Shown here one piece after another: positions 1 to 13,700 of a stretch of 64,000 nucleotides of DNA. The notes beneath the pieces were generated by a model, which was given only the letters and a program-made list of their open reading frames with translations, was not told the DNA's origin and ran no database searches. The position numbers were made by a program, and so were the translations under genes. How positions within the stretch are numbered: the stretch's first letter is position 1; each line of letters starts with the position of its first letter. The stretch comes from Yamagishiella unicocca (Eukaryota > Chlorophyta > Chlorophyceae > Chlamydomonadales > Volvocaceae): the NCBI GenBank assembly GCA_003116995.1, contig BDSL01000054.1, positions 496,001 to 560,000 of the forward strand, given 5' to 3'.

Positions 1-1461
1 CAGGCCGATGAGAACATGCCAATATGGTGAAACATGTATGCTTAGCAAGACGATTTCACTTCAAAGTTTGTGTACGGTTTGAATCTGCGCCATGGGTCGG
101 GAGTATACAGGTTAGGACGGTTTCGGGGGGGTGGAAGGGTTACGACAACCCTGCCTGCGCCCTGCCCTGCCCTGTGGGGCAGCATTGTGAGGGAAGCCCC
201 TGTGGGGTAGGGTGGGGCCAGGAAGCGCTGGGTCCTACGAGTTTTACAGCACGTGCAAAATGTTGCCGGGCACCAGGCAGGGCGCTTTGGGGCCGCCATG
301 GGTTGCAGGGTCGCCACCATGCCAAGCAGCCACACCAACAGTCATGCCGCATAAGGCAGCAGGCAAGGGGCGCGCGGCAGGGCCAAGCCAAGAGGGTCCC
401 TGCATCTGGAATGCGCCAGTTGAGCCTTGTTATGTTGTGAGTTTTGCCGAGTAATCCATTGGCAGGAGTGCTGGGCGCTCAGGTGTGGGTGTGGTACGGT
501 GTGGTCCCGCCCGCCAGTCGGTTAACAGGCTGCTGGCAGACGACCGGGCCAGCACCAGCCAGCTGAGTGGGCGCCAGAGGCTGAAGGAAGGTGTGACAGG
601 CGTGATACACATGGCGATGCAATAAAGTAAGAAAGTACTGTTGTGAGCAGCGCCAACATCACCACGCTTCCTGGATGTTGCGCCTCCCAGCCCCTGCGGC
701 AGTTTCCAGACCCTCGTCGATTGGGAGGTGGCTCGATATCACCCTGTGTATCGCTGATATCAAACCGCTCGTGATTGCACTGTGCAGCGGCGTCATTGCA
801 GGGGGTGTCCGGGCCCCGTAAATGTCCAGTGAGCTAGGTGCAGTGCTACACGCAACTCACAGCGCCTGCTGCCGTATTTCAGCATGCTGCAGCCTAATGC
901 AGGGCTTGGCGCAACCAAACGGTGGCAAAACACGGGGTGGAGGGCGGTTGATAAAAGACGGCGATGGTATGTTGCGTGCGCATCGAGTTCGCGTTCCGGA
1001 GCGAGGTGCATAGGACCAACTGTGCGCCCAGTAGGGCTCCCGGCCTTGAATGATGTGTTGATGTCCCATGGCGCTATTTAGCCATCATAGGCAGGTGGCA
1101 GCCCGGTTGGTACGCCTGTGACTCTGTCAGCTGGAGGGCGGTTCCGTATGCGCCCGCTGACGGTCACGGGGTGAGCGTCGTATTTGCTTGCCTAACCTGC
1201 TTGCCTTTCCGACACCAAATGTTATCTCCACGGCGCTCGCAATTCGCGCACGCGGTGAATATGAACCTGATGTGTATTTTGTGCCACCTTAAACCCAACG
1301 AACAACGTGGGCAATAAATGTACAACTGCGGTTAGGGGTTAGTTTGCCACTGGTTGTAGGCTTGGTTCACCGCTGTTATCTGCGTTATCTCGCGCAACAG
1401 GTTTCATACATTCATTTCATTGGTTTCTGAAGGCCAAGTGCCTGATCAAGAACGATACAAA
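1..1461. other. intergenic DNA upstream of the SOD gene
   Basis: I see no gene I can support here. Short open frames occur on both strands, but none shows a recognisable motif or a consistent exon structure. The last few hundred bases presumably hold the promoter and 5' leader of the superoxide dismutase gene; no TATA box is convincing. An out-of-window neighbour could end in the first 600 bases, but nothing shows this. Confidence 0.4.
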
Positions 1462-3124
1462 ATGCTTGCGCGCGGTCTCCTAGCTGCTGCCCGCGAGGGC
1501 CTGAGCGCTGCTCCGGGCATGATGCGCTCTATGTCGACTGTTAAGTTGCCGGAGTTGCCTTATGGCTACAGCGCGCTGGAGCCCTACATCTCTGGACACA
1601 TCATGGAGTTGCACCACTCAAAGCACCACGCTGCCTACGTTGCCAACCTCAACAAGGCCTTGGAGCAGGAGGCAGAGGCGGAAGCCAAGGGTGATGTGTC
1701 CAAGATCATTACCCTGCAGAGCGCAATCAAGTTCAATGGCGGAGGTGCGTCGCTCCTCACTAAATACATCCACTATTCACCGCTAACATGAAACTGTTGC
1801 GAATCAGGCCACATCAACCACGACATCTTCTGGACCAACCTGATCCCAAGCAAGGTGCGCCATCTCTGTTGGCCCGTCTCCGAATGCTGGCCTCAGACTC
1901 AGCGCACACGTTTTCCTAACAACACACTCCTCCCGCAGGATTTTGAGCCTCCATCGGGCGAGCTTAAGACCATGATTGAGGCGCAGTGGAAGTCTCTGGA
2001 CAACTTCACCACCACTTTCAGCGCGCAGACAGCGGCCGTCCAGGTGGGAAGCAGCGAGGGATGTCCCGTGACTGGCAATGCATGCCCGAAGACGGGTTAG
2101 GTGGAAGATACCTCGAGGCGCCGGCGGTGGAGCATCACGCTTATGTCGTGGGGCAACGGGTGTTAGAACCCACGACGATCCGGGCTGTCGTGCAAGGCGC
2201 TGGGATTTGGGTATGAGGGCAGAGTTGTAGCCGGTATATAGCAAAAAGCGAAATTAATTTTCAGGGCAGCAACGGAAGAACAGCATGTGGCGCAGCTCGG
2301 GCACTGCGGAGTGCGGGCACTCGGGTATATTCCGGCTGTTGATCAGAGCAAATCAACCAACTGGGCGGCATGTTCCCATCCACACCCGGAGTGTGGCTCC
2401 TGACCCAACCGCCCGGTGCGCACCTCTTCGCCCAGGGCTCCGGCTGGGGCTGGCTGGGCTACAACAAGGCCACCGGGCGGCTCGAGATCGCCACTATGGC
2501 CAACCAGGACCCGCTGTGCACGACGGTGAGAGGCGGCGCGTTGAGGGCGAATGGTTTGGGATTTTGTTGGGGCTGACGTGGGCTGACAGCGGTGACACAT
2601 GCAGCGATGGGCTTGTGGCCTGATCAGGTACGGTACGTTCTGGCTCTTGCAGCGCCCAGGACTTGCCGCTGACGGACAGATGGGGGTGGACGTGACGACG
2701 CCACATACCTGGTTTGGTGTGTGTTGTCTGTTTTGGTATCCTGAGCAACAGGCGCGCGACTCAGCAACCTTGTGTATCGGTGCAGCGCAGTTGGCTTTGA
2801 GTTATTGGTATGGTTCCGGTGCCATCTCCCATCCTCCCCACCTGCGACGAACATGCTCCCTCCGGCGGCCATGCCACCAACCCAGCATACCGGCACCCGC
2901 AAGCCACGTGCCCCCAGTAGCTCCACGGCTCATTACGCGGGCCTCACCCTCAATCCGGCTTCACTCGGCTTCACTCGTAGGGGCTGGTCCCGCTGCTGGG
3001 CCTGGACGTTTGGGAGCATGCCTACTACCTCCAGTACAAGAACGTGCGGCCGGACTACCTCAAGGCCATCTGGAACATCGTCAACTGGAAGAACGTGGCT
3101 GACCGCCTGGCGGCCGCCAAGTAA
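1462..3124 (+). CDS. Mn superoxide dismutase, probably mitochondrial
   Basis: Converts superoxide to hydrogen peroxide and oxygen using Mn. Five exons can be phased: 1462-1744, 1808-1854, 1939-2043, 2436-2525 and 2981-3124, giving 222 residues and a TAA stop. All introns are GT-AG. The ATG at 1462 is chosen because it opens a basic, Ala-rich, Met/Ser-containing leader of about 25 residues that resembles an organelle transit peptide. The mature part starts near [14 protein letters not shown]. Metal ligands are His51 (HHSKHHAAY), His96 (GHINHDIFW), Asp184 and His188 ([19 protein letters not shown]). Gln169 in ANQDP sits where Mn-type enzymes carry their outer-sphere Gln, and GGGHINH also favours the Mn over the Fe type. 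Length and C-terminus ([14 protein letters not shown]) are normal for the family. Mitochondrial rather than plastid targeting is inferred from the leader only. Confidence 0.95.
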
Positions 3125-3208
3125 GGAGCGCAGCGCAGCAAGGCGCAGGAGGCAGGCACGTCCCCCGCGGTGTGGAGCTAATCGGCGCCTGATCGGCTTG
3201 CTTCTTAG

Positions 3209-3284
3209 TCCACGGGCTTTCCTCGACCCGCCGCGCGTGTGAGGCGTCCACGGGCTTTCCTCGACCCGCCGCGCGTGTGAGGCG
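3209..3284. repeat. 38-bp direct tandem duplication in the SOD 3' region
   Basis: Two adjacent copies of a 38-bp unit starting TCCACGGGCTTTCCTCGACC (3209 and 3247) lie just past the SOD stop codon, presumably in the 3' UTR. Confidence 0.8.
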
Positions 3285-3518
3285 GGACGTGAAAAGGATG
3301 GGGCGGTGGTGCGGAGGGAAGGCATGGGAGGCCCTGGCGGCGAGGCACGGACACGAACGCGAAGGCGAAAGCACCAGAGCGCAGACACAAGTGACAGGAG
3401 AGCGAAGTGACGCGGTTGGGGGCTGGCGTCGTGATTTGCATTGTTCGCTGTGCTGCCGAGTCCGCGGCAGAGCAGGTAGCGGCGTGAGGTGAGGGCTGCT
3501 GCGCGCGGCAGCTGCGGG

Positions 3519-3523
3519 TGTAA
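3519..3523 (+). promoter_or_regulatory. possible TGTAA polyadenylation signal for SOD
   Basis: TGTAA lies about 395 bases after the SOD stop. TGTAA is the usual chlorophyte nuclear polyadenylation signal. The distance is plausible but other sites could be used. Confidence 0.4.
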
Positions 3524-3620
3524 TGGCTGGCCTGGCGTCGGGGCTGCTGCGTCGAACCCCCTGGCCGCATCGCTTGCCTCTGGCTTCACGTCACAAGCGC
3601 TACGCGAAGGCAGCCGTGCC

Positions 3621-3725
3621 GGCCGTGCCTGGGAAGGGATGTCGGCGTACATGGCGGCCGTGCCTGGGAAGGGATGTCGGCGTACATGACGGCCGTGCCT
3701 GGGAAAGGATGTCGGCGTACATGGC
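3621..3725. repeat. 35-bp tandem repeat, three copies
   Basis: Three near-identical copies start at 3621, 3656 and 3691 with GGCCGTGCCTGGGAAGGGAT, differing by single substitutions. They lie between the SOD gene and the convergent large gene; no coding role is apparent. Confidence 0.85.
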
Positions 3726-4769
3726 GGTTGGACTGGCTTATCTCTGTAGGTCCGGCGCTGTATTGGGGCTCCTCATCAGGCGACTGGGCGGCCTTCCCGA
3801 GAGGTCCCGAGCCCTCTCCAAACGAACGCGTTGAGAGCTGTTTGAGGAGAATTTTGCTTGTTGCAATTGTAACATGCATGTACACAAGTAGTTGTGTGTG
3901 TGCATATAATTTGAAGAGCTTTTCTAGCTGCTGCAGACTCTGTCACGGCGGCGGCATGTACGTACGATAACCCTGTGTAACATACAACGTGAGGTTGCCT
4001 GGCGGTTCCGTTGCTCAGCGACTGGCTCTCGTCCGGCCCCCGGAAACGCCAACGGCGTATGGCGATGTTGTCGCGGGCGATATACCCGGGTTTCCGCGCA
4101 ACCCCACCGTAGGACGGCGCTATCTCCGAGGGGTCTAGCTGAGGCAGGGGCGCATTTGTCAAGAGGCCAAAATTGCAACACCTCCCTCCCTCGTATGACC
4201 ACAGCCCCGGGAGGGTGAAGGAGACGCAGCGATTCCACGTAGGAGAGGCACCCGGCGGCCTGAACGGGGGACTTTGCCTCTCTGCGCCGACCAAGCTCGG
4301 CACTCATCTCTTGACGCCACGAACGGTGTCACGCATTCGTATGGTTACAGCCACCTCCGCGCACCACCATCACCATCACCACGAACGGTAACTGCCACGT
4401 GGACAGGCACTTAATCAAGCACTGGAATAGCCCATACGGGGCGCGCACTGCAGCCCTTTAGTGACGGTGGGGTCCTCGGGCACGTCGCCGCGTGACCCCA
4501 CAAACTGGCCCACTATGCAGACAGCACGCACCTCAAGCACGTGCATCAGGGTCGTCTTGAAGTCTGCCAGCATGGCGGCCCCCGACGAGCCCGCCGCCGC
4601 GGCCACCGCCGCCACCGTAGCGGCGCCACCGCCAGGAACGAGCTACGCGGGAAGCTCCGAGGCTCACGACAGCACAGCGCAGCGCCCTGCCCCATCTTGC
4701 TAACCGGTTTTACCTCTTTCAGTGCAGTTGAGTGCCGACCCACGGGTCTCCTCTCATACCCCCCCGGCC
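3726..4769. other. intergenic region between convergent genes
   Basis: Between the SOD 3' region and the stop codon of the long minus-strand gene. It holds TTACA at 4345-4349 (TGTAA on the minus strand), about 420 bases past that stop and a candidate poly(A) signal. A short CAC/CAT-rich stretch near 4365 could encode a His run, but in a frame without other support. Confidence 0.4.
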
Positions 4770-7700
4770 TCAGTCCTCCTTCCTGGTCTTACGGCGCTTC
4801 CTCGCAGCGCCCACAGCAGGCGACGGCTTGTCCCCGCCCGGCTGACGACGGGATTCTGTCGTCCTGATGGGCACCGCCGGAGCAGCCGCGTTTCCCGCGG
4901 CCGCAGCGGTGACCCTGGGGCCACCGGTCTGCTCGGCGAACGCCAGCACCGCCTGCTCGTACTGCCGTACGCTGTCAACGGGGCCCTGCCCGTGGTCGTC
5001 ACCTGGCGGGGCCGTGGGTGCGGCCGTCGCCGCCGCCCGCTTGGCCCACCTCTGTTTGGGGTTGGGGGGGTCGGCGATGTGGAGGGTGGGGTGAGCTAGA
5101 AACCCCTGGGAAACGACAGATACCAGTAGGAGAAAAGAGAAACAATTACAACTGGGAATTTCGGATGCGCGGGTTGCATGGCCAGGGTGTTGCGTGCGCG
5201 CAGGGAATGAAGGGGTGAATTGGTCGACCGGAATCGCGACGGGATCCGATGGGTCACTTTGTTGGAAATCGACCTACCCACCTGAGCCAACCGACTGACT
5301 CACCTGCACGCCCGATTCCGCCATGCTGACCCGCCCAGCGATCTGCGCCAGAAGCTCAAGCACCTTGCGCTGCGTTGCAGCCGCGCCGCCGCGCGCGGTC
5401 GCTGCAGCCGCCGCCGCCGCCGTCACCGCGCCGCCCTCAGCAGCCGCGGGTCGCTCCCCCTGCTGTGCGGCGGCCCCCAGGGCCGCAACCCCTCCACCCG
5501 CGAAGGCCCCCGCCGGCGCAGCGCCCTCGGCGCCGGCTGCCGCCCCAGCCCCAGCTCCTGGGCTGTAGCGGGACACGTAGTCGCGGAGCACCTGTACGGC
5601 GCCTGCGGTGAAGCCCTCCAAGACCCACGGGTCGCGCAGCACGGCCTACGGGCGCGCTCAGCGGCGGGGGGCGAGGGGCGGGAGGGGGCGAAGCCATTGC
5701 ATATTACCGCCGCGCCAACAACCACGCAGCTTATGAACAGATGGACGAGATGGCAGCGAACCGGCACCGCACTGCGGCGCCGTGACTGGGTCCCTGGGGC
5801 GCTGCAGATCATGTATGATTCGGAAGTCGCTGCAGCTACCGTCACGCGCACGAATGGCTGCAAGGGGCCTCTTTAAGAAGCCATCTGGGTCGTCCCAACC
5901 ACACACTGCCCCCCAGCTGCTCTCCATTGCGGCCTCGCCCCTCCCCCCTGGCCTCCACCTTGTATCTCGCCTCCCAGATCACCTCCCAGGTCGCCTCCCA
6001 GATCACCTCCCAGACCACCTCCCAGATCACCTCCCAGGTCGCCTCCCAGATCACCTCCCAGACCACCTCCCAGATCACCTCCCAGGTCGCCTCCCAGATC
6101 ACCTCCCAGGTCGCCTCCCAGATCACCTCCCAGATCACCTCCCAGATCACCTCCCGATCACCTCCCAGATCACCTCCCAGATCACCTCCCAGGTCGCCTC
6201 CCAGATCACCTCCCAGATCACCTCCCAGGTCGCCTCCCAAATACGATCTTCCCTCCCCAACATGCCCCTGCTGCCTGCACGCACCTGCAGCTGCGGCACC
6301 AGCGCCGCCAGCACCCTGGCTGATGGCGTCATCTCCCGCAGCAGCAGCAGCGATGCGGCTGCCGCAGCGTTGGGCGCCGCTCTGTTCCCATGGCCGCCGC
6401 CGCTGCCGCCGCCAGCAGCGGACCCACAAGCAGCCGCTCCACGAGGAGCCGCCGCAGTTCCGCCGTCAGCTTCCGGCCCTCCTCCACCTCTTTCTGCTCC
6501 TCCTCCTGCGGCTGCTGCCCCAGTTTCCGCGCCCGTGCCATCATCATCGGCGCTGCCGCCGCCACCGCGGCTGCCGCCGCCGCCACCGCCGCCGGTGCAG
6601 ATTGATTGTATTGCCGGCAGAGCCAGGTCGTCGCTCTGGAGGTGTTCCGGACGCAGCAGCGGCGGCGGCATGTCGCAGCCGCCGCGCGCCAGCAGCACCT
6701 CCGAAACCAGCCGAGCGCGCAGCGCGTCGGGGCAGTTGCGCAACAGGCCTAGCACGACGGGGATGCACCGCATACCCCCACCGGGGCCCCCGCCGGGGCC
6801 GCCGGCTGTCGCTGCGGTGGCGGCGGCAGAACCGCTAATTGTGCGAAGCAGGAGCGAGGCCGCTGGCACGGCCACCTGCTGGAGCGCCGAAGTTGTGCGT
6901 TGGGTCGCAGGGCGGGCATCGGTCGGGCGGTTCCACACACGGCAAGTACGACAGATGTCCTTGCACGTGCCTTTATCGAGATCTCGGACCCAGACACGGG
7001 ACTGTTGTAGCTGGAGGCATCTAAGCGTTGCGCTTTTCAGTCCCTCCTTCGCGGCAGCCAGGCTAACTAATACGAATCACAAGTCCATCGTACCTTACTG
7101 CGCAGGGCGCCGGCCGCCAGCAGGCAGGTCGCCACCGTGCGGTAGGTCGCCGGCGACCACTGCAGCCGGCCCGTAGCTAGAAGGCGGCAGTAGCAGCACA
7201 CCGCCGTCGGCAGTAGCGCCGCAAGCGCGGCTTCACGGCGCCGCTGCCGCCGCCCTTGCTCCCCCCACTCTTCCTCCTTCTCCTCCTGGTCCTCCTCCTC
7301 CTCCTGCTCCGGCCCATCCTGCTTCTTATCACCCCCGCTGTTGCCCCTCCCGCGCCCCTCCTGGTAGTGGGGGTGCTGCTCCCGATGCTTGGGGTCGCTG
7401 TCTGCCGCTGGCGGGGTGCGTCGCCCCTTTCCTTTCGTATCCGGCGGCAGTACCGGTATTGTATCGCCGCTGGCTGCCGGATCCATCAGCCCCTCCTGGA
7501 TCAACGCCTCCATAAGCCCCACCAAGGGACGGTGGCGGTTGGGGTCGCGGAGCACCATGTCGTACGCGACCGCGAGCGCCTCGCACACCAGGCCCACCGG
7601 CCGCCGCCGCCACTGCGCCAGCAGCTCCGAAACCACGCAGCCGTGCCGCTCCGACAGCCGCCCTGACAGCACCAGCAGCCGCCCTAGAGCCCGAAGCGCC

Positions 7701-10700
7701 AATATCTGCGGCAGACGGCAGGTGGGCGGCAGGTGGCTCAAGAGTCAAGTCTGATCAGAGCCGATCATTATTTGGGGGCCGAAGGTAATAGCATAGCGCC
7801 ATAGCAGCCAGCACGGCAGGCGGCAGGGCCATAGAAGCGAGGTGAACAGGTGGCCCTAAGTTTGTGGTGTGGGAGGCGCTCCGGGCTCGACGGCTTGCAT
7901 GCCGTCACCTTACCGGACGGCAACACATTACCAGCGTACTTCCGTAACCCTTGCCCCCGCACGGAACACACGCCCAGGGGTGGCTAGACAGCCATTGGGC
8001 CAGCACCGACGGCACCAGCGTTTTGCGGATACACCCCAGCACCGAATACACAATTGTCCTCTTCGCACCTCACCACCTTCCCAACACACCCACACCCACA
8101 CCCACCTGCAGTGCGACCGGGGCGCCCCCCGACCCCTCGCTGCCATGCGTCCGCTGCGGCCCCGTACCGGCGGCCCCTGCGCCGGCGGGCACCAGCAGCG
8201 CCAGCAGCGCGGGCACGTGGGTGGCGGGCGCGGATCCTTCCATAAGGCCCTCCAGCATCTGCTGCGCCGCCATCTGGCAGCTCCGCTCCTCCTCCGCCTC
8301 CCGCATGTAGTCCTCCTCCTCGCCGCCACCCTCGCCGCCACCCTCGCCGCCACCCTCGCCGCCACCCTCGCCGCCACCCTCCCGGCGCGCAGCTTCCACT
8401 GCTGCTGCTCCCCCGGCACCCGCCTCACCGCCGCCGCCTTCGCCACTCGTCGTCGCCATCGTCGGCGTCATCGTCGGCGGCCCCGCAGTTGAGGGCGGCG
8501 AGGCGGGAATACCGCCGCCGCGGCGGGCCTGCTGCAGCCGCAGGACGAACTCCACTCGCTCGTGATCGTACAGCTGAGTCATGTGCGTCAGCAGCAGCAG
8601 GTAGTGCGCCGTCGCCGCGTCGCGTGCCGCTGGGCTGGCGGCGGCGGCGGCGTCATTCCGTGACTCCGTCGCAGGACAGGGGCAGCCCGCGGCACCGCCA
8701 CCGCCGCTGCCGCCACCGCCTGGGCTGCCCGGCAAGTCAGCGGGAACGCAGGCAGAGGCCTGCACGCCATCCGTCAGCTGCGCTGCTGGCCTCCCCTGCT
8801 GGCGCCGTCTAGTCGTTGTCGCCATCTGCTGGTGCTGGTGCTGCTGCTGCAGCGCCAGGCAGGCGGCGCGAAGCTGGCGGCTGAACACCGGCGCAGCGCC
8901 AGGGCACTTGGACAGCACCTGAGCACGTACACACACATTGTGGTTTGCGTGGTTTGCGGGTTTGAGAAGTAAGCGAAAGCGCAAGACAGAACCCGCGGCG
9001 TGGCTTGACCGCTGGTGGATCAATGAGCGGCGGTCGGAGATATACGGTTGGGTGGTTGGTTGGTCGGGTGGTTGGTTGGTCGGGTGGTTGGTTGGGTGGT
9101 GGTTGGGTGGTTGGGTGGGTGGATGAGTGGTTGGGTGTTCCATGCTGGCACGCACGCAGGTGCTTTGAATTAGCAGCCGGGAACCGCGCCTTGAGCGCTG
9201 CCTGGCCGAGCGCCGCTCCGATCTAGCCCACTACCGGTAGTACCAGGGTAGCTGACTGCGACCGGCCGGGTGCCGCCGGGGGCCGCGCAGCGGGACTGCA
9301 CCGCCCAGACCACCACAGCCAGCCACATGATCACGTAACCAGGCGCACATGACCGGGCACACATGCCAATACGCACACATGGTGGCACCTCTACGCAGGG
9401 CAGGACCCAAGGCTGACGTGTCAACACCGAACCACCTGCATACACGTTCCCCCCTCCCTCCCTCCCTCCCACCCTCCCACCCACCGCATACGCGGCGTCT
9501 ACCGCATCCAAGCTGCCGCGCCGCAGGATCCACGGCATGGCGCGATCCAAGTACGACAGCACCAGCCGCCCCAGGTCCGCGCTACCGGACAGGTCCAGCC
9601 GCGGCGGTGTGCCTGGCGCTGATGAGCACGGGGCGGGCGCCGCTCCCGCCCGAGGGCCGCAGCAGGGACCCTGCGGGCGAGCTCCGCCGCCGGCGCCGCG
9701 CTCGCCCCCCTCCACGGCAACAGCCGCCGCCTTGCCCACGGCTGCGGACACCGTCCCGCCGGCCGGAGCCGAAGACGCCGCACCAGCACCCGTCTGGCCG
9801 CTCCCCGCCGGCTGCCGCTGTTGGCACTGGGCGCTGCGAGGATTGGAAGTAACGCCGGCGCCGGCGCCGCCGCCGGCTCCGTAGCCGGCAGGGGCCAGGC
9901 CGGCTTCCAGCAGCCTCATGCCCCACACAAGCACCGCATCACACTCGCGCCGCGCTGCTGTGTGCGCCCAGCCCTCCACGACTGCCGCCGTCCGGACGGC
10001 CGGTGACTCGCCCCGCCGGTCCTGCTGCTGCCGCTGCCGCTGCGGAGGCTGCGGAGGCGCGTTGGACGCACTATCCCCCACCGGCGGTGGCTGCGTCCGT
10101 TGAGGTGGCTCCGCCCCCTCACGGTCCTGTTCGTCTCCAGCGGCCGTCAGCGCTGCCGTCAAGGTGTCAAGCAGGATGGCCACCTCCCCCCGACACCTCG
10201 CAGCCGCAAGACCCGGGTCGCAGCCGCTGCATGGCAGCAGGGCCGCCGGGCCGCCGCGACCCTTGGTTTCGGTGCGCGGCGCGGGAGCGGCGGCGGAGGT
10301 GGCGGCAGCGTCCCAGGTGGTCCCGGCAGTGCCGCCAGTAGCGGCGCAGCCGACAGCCCCGCCGCCGGGGCCGCCGACAGCAGCGGCTTGCGGGCGGTGC
10401 TGCAGGCAGGCGAGGACTGCGGCGGGCAGAGGAGGCGGGTGCGGGCCCTAGTTAGGCGGAGGGGACGGAAATGGGCGGGCCTGGTGGGTGGCTGATGCGG
10501 GGACGGACCCCTCAGCAGCAATACGCACCCGCAGCGCCCTGCCAGCCGGGCGTGGGGTGGGATGCCGCCGTGCAGTGCCCTGGCTGGAGCCGGAGGCGGA
10601 GCTCTGCCGCCAAGACGTTTGTTCACCTGTGCATCTTATCGACAGCAAAGCAGGCAGCTTTCAGCCCCACCTCCAGCACGACCGCTTGTCAGCGCTCGCT

Positions 10701-13700
10701 CCGGGAAGTGAGAGCACCACCCGCCCGCTCACCTCTCAGTGCGCCCGTCGCGCGCGCCAGGTCTGCTGCCGCCCCGCGCGCCGCCCGGTCGCCTGTTCGA
10801 TGCCTGCGGGCTACCCGCCATCGGCCCTGCCGCCGCTGACCCAGCAGTCCTTCTTCTGCCCCGACAGCTTTCCCCACCTCCTCCTCCTCCTCCTGCTGCT
10901 GTCCCACCTCCCCGCCTTGTCCCTCCTCCTCCGCCGCCTCCTCCTTCTCCCCGTCTTGCCCCTCTTCTGCACCGAGCACGGCACACAGCTCGCGGAAGGC
11001 CTGCTGCCAGAGCGCGCGGTGCAGCACGGTGTCGCTCAGCGCGCCGCCCACACGCCGCACCGCGTCCGCCGCAGCAGTGTAGCAGCCGCTGCCGTCAGCA
11101 GCCTCCACCCCCACCGCATCAGCGGCCGCAGTCCCGCCGCGGCGGCCGGCGGCCGCCCTGACAGCCGGCGGCGGCGCCAGGTGTCCCGCCACAATGTCGT
11201 ACAGCGGCTGTACGACCGCGGCGCTGTAGGTCCCGTCAGAGCCGGCTTGCAGGGCGATGCCGCTGGCCAGCATGCGCCGCGTGCGATGGCTCATGCGCGG
11301 CGCCCCGGGGCCCCCCGAGCGCACCGGCAGGGCACCAAGCTGCCACCCCGCGCCTCTGCTGCCGGAGCCGTCTCTGCTGCCGGCGCTGCCGCTCGCCTCC
11401 TGGTCGGAGCTGTCGCCGCATCCTCTCAGCAGCAGTCGCAGCAGGTCCGGGGGTCGCAGGGCGCCAGGGAGCGCCGCCACCACCTGCTGCAGCAGCTGCT
11501 CGTCTCGCGACGTCGTGTGTGCGGCCCGGGGGGCGGGGTTCGAGGAAGACCCGTGGATGCCCGGAAAAACCGTTTAACCCGGGGGGCCGGGTGGCGCAGG
11601 AGGGAGCGGGGGGGGGCAGGGTTGAAGGGGAGCGGGTGCGGTAAAGGGAAGCCAGGGTGGGGTAGGGGTAGGGGTAGGGGGTGAGTTACAACATTGGGAG
11701 TCAATGTGGAGGGTTGCCGCAAGTGGGGCTGCGGACTCGGCTGCTGTGCGCGAGCATGCCTCGCCGGCTCGCCCCCAGCAGCACCGGTTGCATCGCGGCC
11801 CGCCCTCCGCTGCAGCCCCTCCTGCACGGAAGAGGCAGCAGGCGCGGCGCGCACCGCACCCGGCGGCGCCCGCGCGCCGAGGCCTCAACGCCGTACGTAG
11901 GTATGTACGTATGTAGGTACTAGGTATGTACGTAGGTAGGTAGGTAGGTACCTGCGCATTGGCCTCGTCGTGTAGGGGCGAGCCGTATGTGGCGTCCAGC
12001 AGCGCGCACACCTCCGGGAGGCACCAGCGGGCCGCCAGTGCGGCCGCCGCACCAGACGGGCGCGCCGCAGCGGCCGGTGCTGCAGCCGCCGCAGTCGCTG
12101 CAGCAGCAGCGGTACCGCCTGGCGGCGGCGGGGGGTGCGGCTCGGGCAGGCGGAGCAGCTCCAGCAGCAGCTGCAGCGCCCGGGTGCGACACATGCGGGT
12201 GCGATCCTGCAGCCTGGGGCACGGGAGAGGAGAGATGGGAGGTTGTTGCCGCGGCGGTGGTGATTTCGGCGACGATGGTTGTCAGCTTGCGAGCGGATCT
12301 CATCCGCCATCTCGCGGGTGAGGTCATCATGCGGTACGAAGGAGGTTACGGTTGCCGCAGCAGCTGTGGGCCCAGGGCAGTGACCCAGATGATGGCGCCG
12401 TCGTACAACGGCTGGTCACAAAGTCCCCAACGCGTAAAACTGGCTGGACCCGCGAGGAGCGAGAAGCGGGCGTGCTTGCCGGGCTGACGGACCGGCCAGG
12501 AGGTTGCAACTTGCCGCTGCCGCTCCTGGCGACAGGTGCGAGGTGGTGGATACGTGGGCCCTATGCAACGTGTACGACGAAACCCACGGCCGCGCTCGAC
12601 CCGCCACGAGCCCCATCACAGCACCCACCTGGCCTTCAGCGCCGGCAGCAGGAGCCGGCGCAACATGTCGGGGGCTGCTCCCCGGGCTCCGCCGGGCCCG
12701 CTCTCCGGTAGCTCCTCTCCATCCAGATCCTGTCGGGGCTCCGGATCCAGATGCCGTACACCCTCCCCTCGCTGCTCCTCGCCCCCCTGCTCCTCTCGGG
12801 CGCTGGCTGCGGCAGCCAGCAGCCCGGCCAAGCCCGGCAGGCAGCCCGTCATGAGCCCCAGGGCGCGGCACCGCACGTTTGCGTCCGCGTCGCAGCAGCC
12901 TGCGGCACACGGCGGGAGGCAGTCACACGCGTGGCAGCGGGTGCGAATGTGGTGGAGTTCGCTGGGGTAGGCGACTGGAGGGGTTGGGTCTTTTGTGTGG
13001 GCGCATCGCTCCGGAGCAACCTCGCCTCTCCACGCCTTCCTCTTGCCTTCCCACGCCTCAGCAGCAAACCACGGCTGGGCAACAAACCAGCAATACTTCG
13101 CCAGCGCAACACTAACCGTGTCCCTGCGCTTACTCGGGCTGGTGTCCCAAACATCCCGCGGCCCGCCGTCCTCACAGCACAGCATGCAGAACACGCACCA
13201 GCGCCTCTAGAGACGCACCCTGGGCCAGCACCGAGAAGCCCGCCACGGAACATAAGCCCGCCGCCGCTGCCGTCACCGACGGCGCCGCCGACGTTTCTCC
13301 GCGGCCGCCGCCGTCGTCAGGCACTGCGGCTCGGCCGGCACGGTCCGCGTTGCATGTGGAGGCGGCCAGGTCCAGCAGGGCCTTGCGACAGGCTGCGGAG
13401 CTGGCGGCGAAGCCGGGGGCTAGGACCTGGGCGGGGTGTGTGTTTTTGTGTGTTTTGGGTGAGGAGGGGATGCACAGGGGCCGAGAGGGGCGCGGACGGA
13501 AACGTTAACGAGCCCGTTAGTCACAAGAACGGACTGCGGTAATAAGCAGAGCTGTAGTAATCCGTGTTCCGCATCCGTGATACTTACGGCAACACAAGTT
13601 CAGGTTTCAGGTGGGAGATGGCAGCAACCCACGCAGCCCCCCCCCCCGGCCCCCACATCCCACCGTAGAGACACGCACCCGCAGAACCGTGGCCGCCACG

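Noticed and set aside
4360..4391. A run of CAC/CAT codons that would encode a poly-His stretch
   Set aside because: It lies in a short frame without a recognisable domain, in the 3' region between convergent genes.
5782..7176. A 464-codon plus-strand frame
   Set aside because: It runs through an intronic minisatellite and is antisense to exon 6285-6862 of the large minus-strand gene, which keeps phase with its neighbours.
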